Positions 5,318 through 6,760 of a DNA stretch of 6,760 nucleotides are shown in pieces. The stretch covers positions 1 through 6,760 of the forward strand of contig RPQV01000194.1 of NCBI GenBank assembly GCA_003818595.1. The letters are read 5' to 3'. The position numbers and the translations under genes were made by a program. The notes under the pieces were generated by a model that searched no databases, was not told where the DNA came from, and saw nothing but the letters and a program-made list of their open reading frames with translations. This stretch comes from Calditrichota bacterium. Its GTDB lineage: Bacteria; Zhuqueibacterota; Zhuqueibacteria; Residuimicrobiales; Krinioviventaceae. Each line of letters begins with the position of its first letter. Position 1 is the first letter of the stretch.

Positions 5318-6760
5318 ATGATGCAGTTAATATTGTTGTTGCTGTTTTTCTTCTCCGGGCTGAGTGCTCTGGTTTATCAAACGATCTGGATTCGGCAATT
5401 TTCGTTGGTGTTCGGCGTCGATGTGTTCGCTACGGCGACGGTATTGACAGCTTTCATGGCCGGATTGGCTTTGGGCAGCTATTTGTTCGGTCGATTGGTC
5501 GATCGCGATAATCGTCCTTTGCGTCTGTTCGCTCTTTTGGAATTGGGAATTGCTGTTTTTGCCGTGCTGTTTCCTCTTTCCTTTAGCGGATTGGAGTGGC
5601 TCTATGGCGCCCTTTATCGTTCGCTCTCATTAGGATTCTATGCCACGCAACTATACCGATTCGCCCTCGCCTTTTTCTTTCTGCTCATCCCCACCATGCT
5701 CATGGGGGGGACACTGCCGGTTTTGAGCAGGATTTTTGTCAAACGAGTCACTGTGTTGGGTTCGAACGTCGGCAAACTGTACAGCATAAACAATCTGGGA
5801 GCGTTAATCGGATGCTTTTTGAGCGGCTTTTTTCTCATCCGTTGGCTGGGGCAACACTCCTCCATGATGGTCGCCGCCCTGCTAAATTTCTTCAACGCAA
5901 TCGTCGTGTTGATATTATTGTTGCTCAAACAGGAGAAAAAATCAGAGGTCGTTTCTCCGGCAGACGAGCAAAACGAGGAAACTCTATTGCCGAGCAGGGT
6001 CATCCGATTCGTCCTTTGGGCGTTCGCCATTGAAGGATTCGCTGCTTTGGCTTACGAGGTGATCTGGACCAGAATTCTGTTGGGTTTTTCCTACGACAAG
6101 AGCCTTTATTTCTTTTCAACGGTCATTTTCAGTTTTATTTTTGGACTTTCCTTCGGCAGCATTCTCGTCGCTAAAATGGTGGATCGGCGAAAAAACCTGT
6201 TGCTGTTGTTTGCCGTCGTTGAGATTTTGATCGCTGTGTCTGCTTTGGTTTTGCTCTCCGGATTTGTCTCGGTGAATAACATCTTGAGCGAATGGCGGCT
6301 GCAATACCGAGATGCTGACGGCTGGTGGCGCTGCATGGGCAAGGAGTATCTGCTGTTTTTTCTCATCATGGCGATTCCGACGACCTTTATGGGGATGACG
6401 TTTCCAATCGTCAGCAAAATATGTACGCCCCACCTCCGGCGCCTGGGTACTCGGCTGGGTGAAATCGGCTTTTTAGACACCGTCGGCTCGATTGTCGGCT
6501 CATTTGCGGCGGGATTCATTTTGATTCCCTTTTTGGGTGTGATCAAATCGGCGGCGTTCGTCGCCATGATCAATATTATCATTGGAATTCTGGCCGTTTT
6601 ATTGAATCCTTTCCTCAGCAAGCGGTGGAAAGCACCCATCATTGCCTCGGTTATTGCGGTCGTTTTTGTGCTGATGACAAACCTGCCGGATTCCGGCTAT
6701 TTCCGCCACTGGCAGACCAAAAGACAGGGAGATCGTCTGCTGTTTTATCAGGAAGGCGCC
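5318..6760 (+). CDS. Fused MFS-like membrane protein/spermidine synthase, 3'-truncated
   Basis: The frame is open from ATG 5318 to the window's right edge (481 codons, no stop). The product is a polytopic membrane protein of the kind annotated as fused MFS/spermidine synthase. The first half begins FFSGLSALVYQTIWIRQF (11-28) and includes LALGSYLFGRLVDR (50-63) and MGGTLPVLSRIF (129-140). The second half repeats this order: EGFAALAYEVIWTRIL (239-254), LSFGSILVAKMVDR (277-290) and MGMTFPIVSKIC (358-369). Near the edge, RLLFYQEGA (473-481) looks like the first strand of the aminopropyltransferase-type catalytic domain, which must lie outside. The real substrate of such fusions is generally unknown, so polyamine synthesis should not be assumed. 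A site AAAAGG stands six bases before the first of two tandem ATGs. It is divergent from the methyltransferase. Confidence 0.88.
   Translation, partial: MMQLILLLLFFFSGLSALVYQTIWIRQFSLVFGVDVFATATVLTAFMAGLALGSYLFGRLVDRDNRPLRLFALLELGIAVFAVLFPLSFSGLEWLYGALYRSLSLGFYATQLYRFALAFFFLLIPTMLMGGTLPVLSRIFVKRVTVLGSNVGKLYSINNLGALIGCFLSGFFLIRWLGQHSSMMVAALLNFFNAIVVLILLLLKQEKKSEVVSPADEQNEETLLPSRVIRFVLWAFAIEGFAALAYEVIWTRILLGFSYDKSLYFFSTVIFSFIFGLSFGSILVAKMVDRRKNLLLLFAVVEILIAVSALVLLSGFVSVNNILSEWRLQYRDADGWWRCMGKEYLLFFLIMAIPTTFMGMTFPIVSKICTPHLRRLGTRLGEIGFLDTVGSIVGSFAAGFILIPFLGVIKSAAFVAMINIIIGILAVLLNPFLSKRWKAPIIASVIAVVFVLMTNLPDSGYFRHWQTKRQGDRLLFYQEGA

Noticed and set aside
5638..6642. Long minus-strand ORFs at 5638-6030 and 6106-6642
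   Set aside because: They are antisense to the continuous membrane-protein frame, whose product has clear family motifs; their own translations are basic and featureless.

Overview
The window is a bacterial chromosomal segment of moderate GC content, with AT-rich gaps between genes and clear Shine-Dalgarno sites. Nothing in it fixes the taxon. The three-subunit proton-translocating transhydrogenase, an Hsp20 behind what looks like a sigma-54 promoter, and a fused membrane/spermidine-synthase gene would fit an environmental Gram-negative lineage, for example a member of the FCB group or a deltaproteobacterium-like phylum. That placement is a guess. No rRNA, tRNA, CRISPR array or insertion sequence is visible.

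Layout, left to right. (1) Positions 2-589, plus strand: the 3' part of an unrecognised gene whose product has an N-terminal membrane helix. It converges on (2) an Hsp20 small heat-shock gene (642-1082, minus strand), and the two share a hairpin terminator at 591-613. (3) Positions 1083-1436 form a 354-base gene-poor region upstream of hsp20. It holds a -24/-12 sigma-54-like promoter, an IHF-like site and, about 150 bases upstream of the predicted transcription start, four half-sites TGNCATTA arranged as a dyad. This is the classical geometry of an enhancer-dependent promoter. The same region may also hold a plus-strand promoter and a 23-codon ORF (weak), and it ends in a hairpin that could terminate the next operon. 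(4) Positions 4336-1437, minus strand: a complete pntAA-pntAB-pntB operon for the proton-translocating NAD(P) transhydrogenase. It couples proton entry to hydride transfer from NADH to NADP+. (5) Positions 4451-5089, minus strand: a class I SAM-dependent methyltransferase upstream of the pnt operon in the same direction. (6) Positions 5318-6760, plus strand, divergent from the methyltransferase and running off the right edge: a gene for a fused MFS-like membrane protein/spermidine synthase. Its membrane part is a visible internal duplication, and the window ends just as the catalytic domain should begin.

The best-supported functional unit is the pnt operon, a source of NADPH at the expense of the proton gradient. 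The most interesting regulatory structure is the hsp20 control region, which suggests a stress response run by a sigma-54 activator rather than by sigma-32 or HrcA/CIRCE. No link between the heat-shock gene, the transhydrogenase and the two SAM-related genes can be shown from the sequence.
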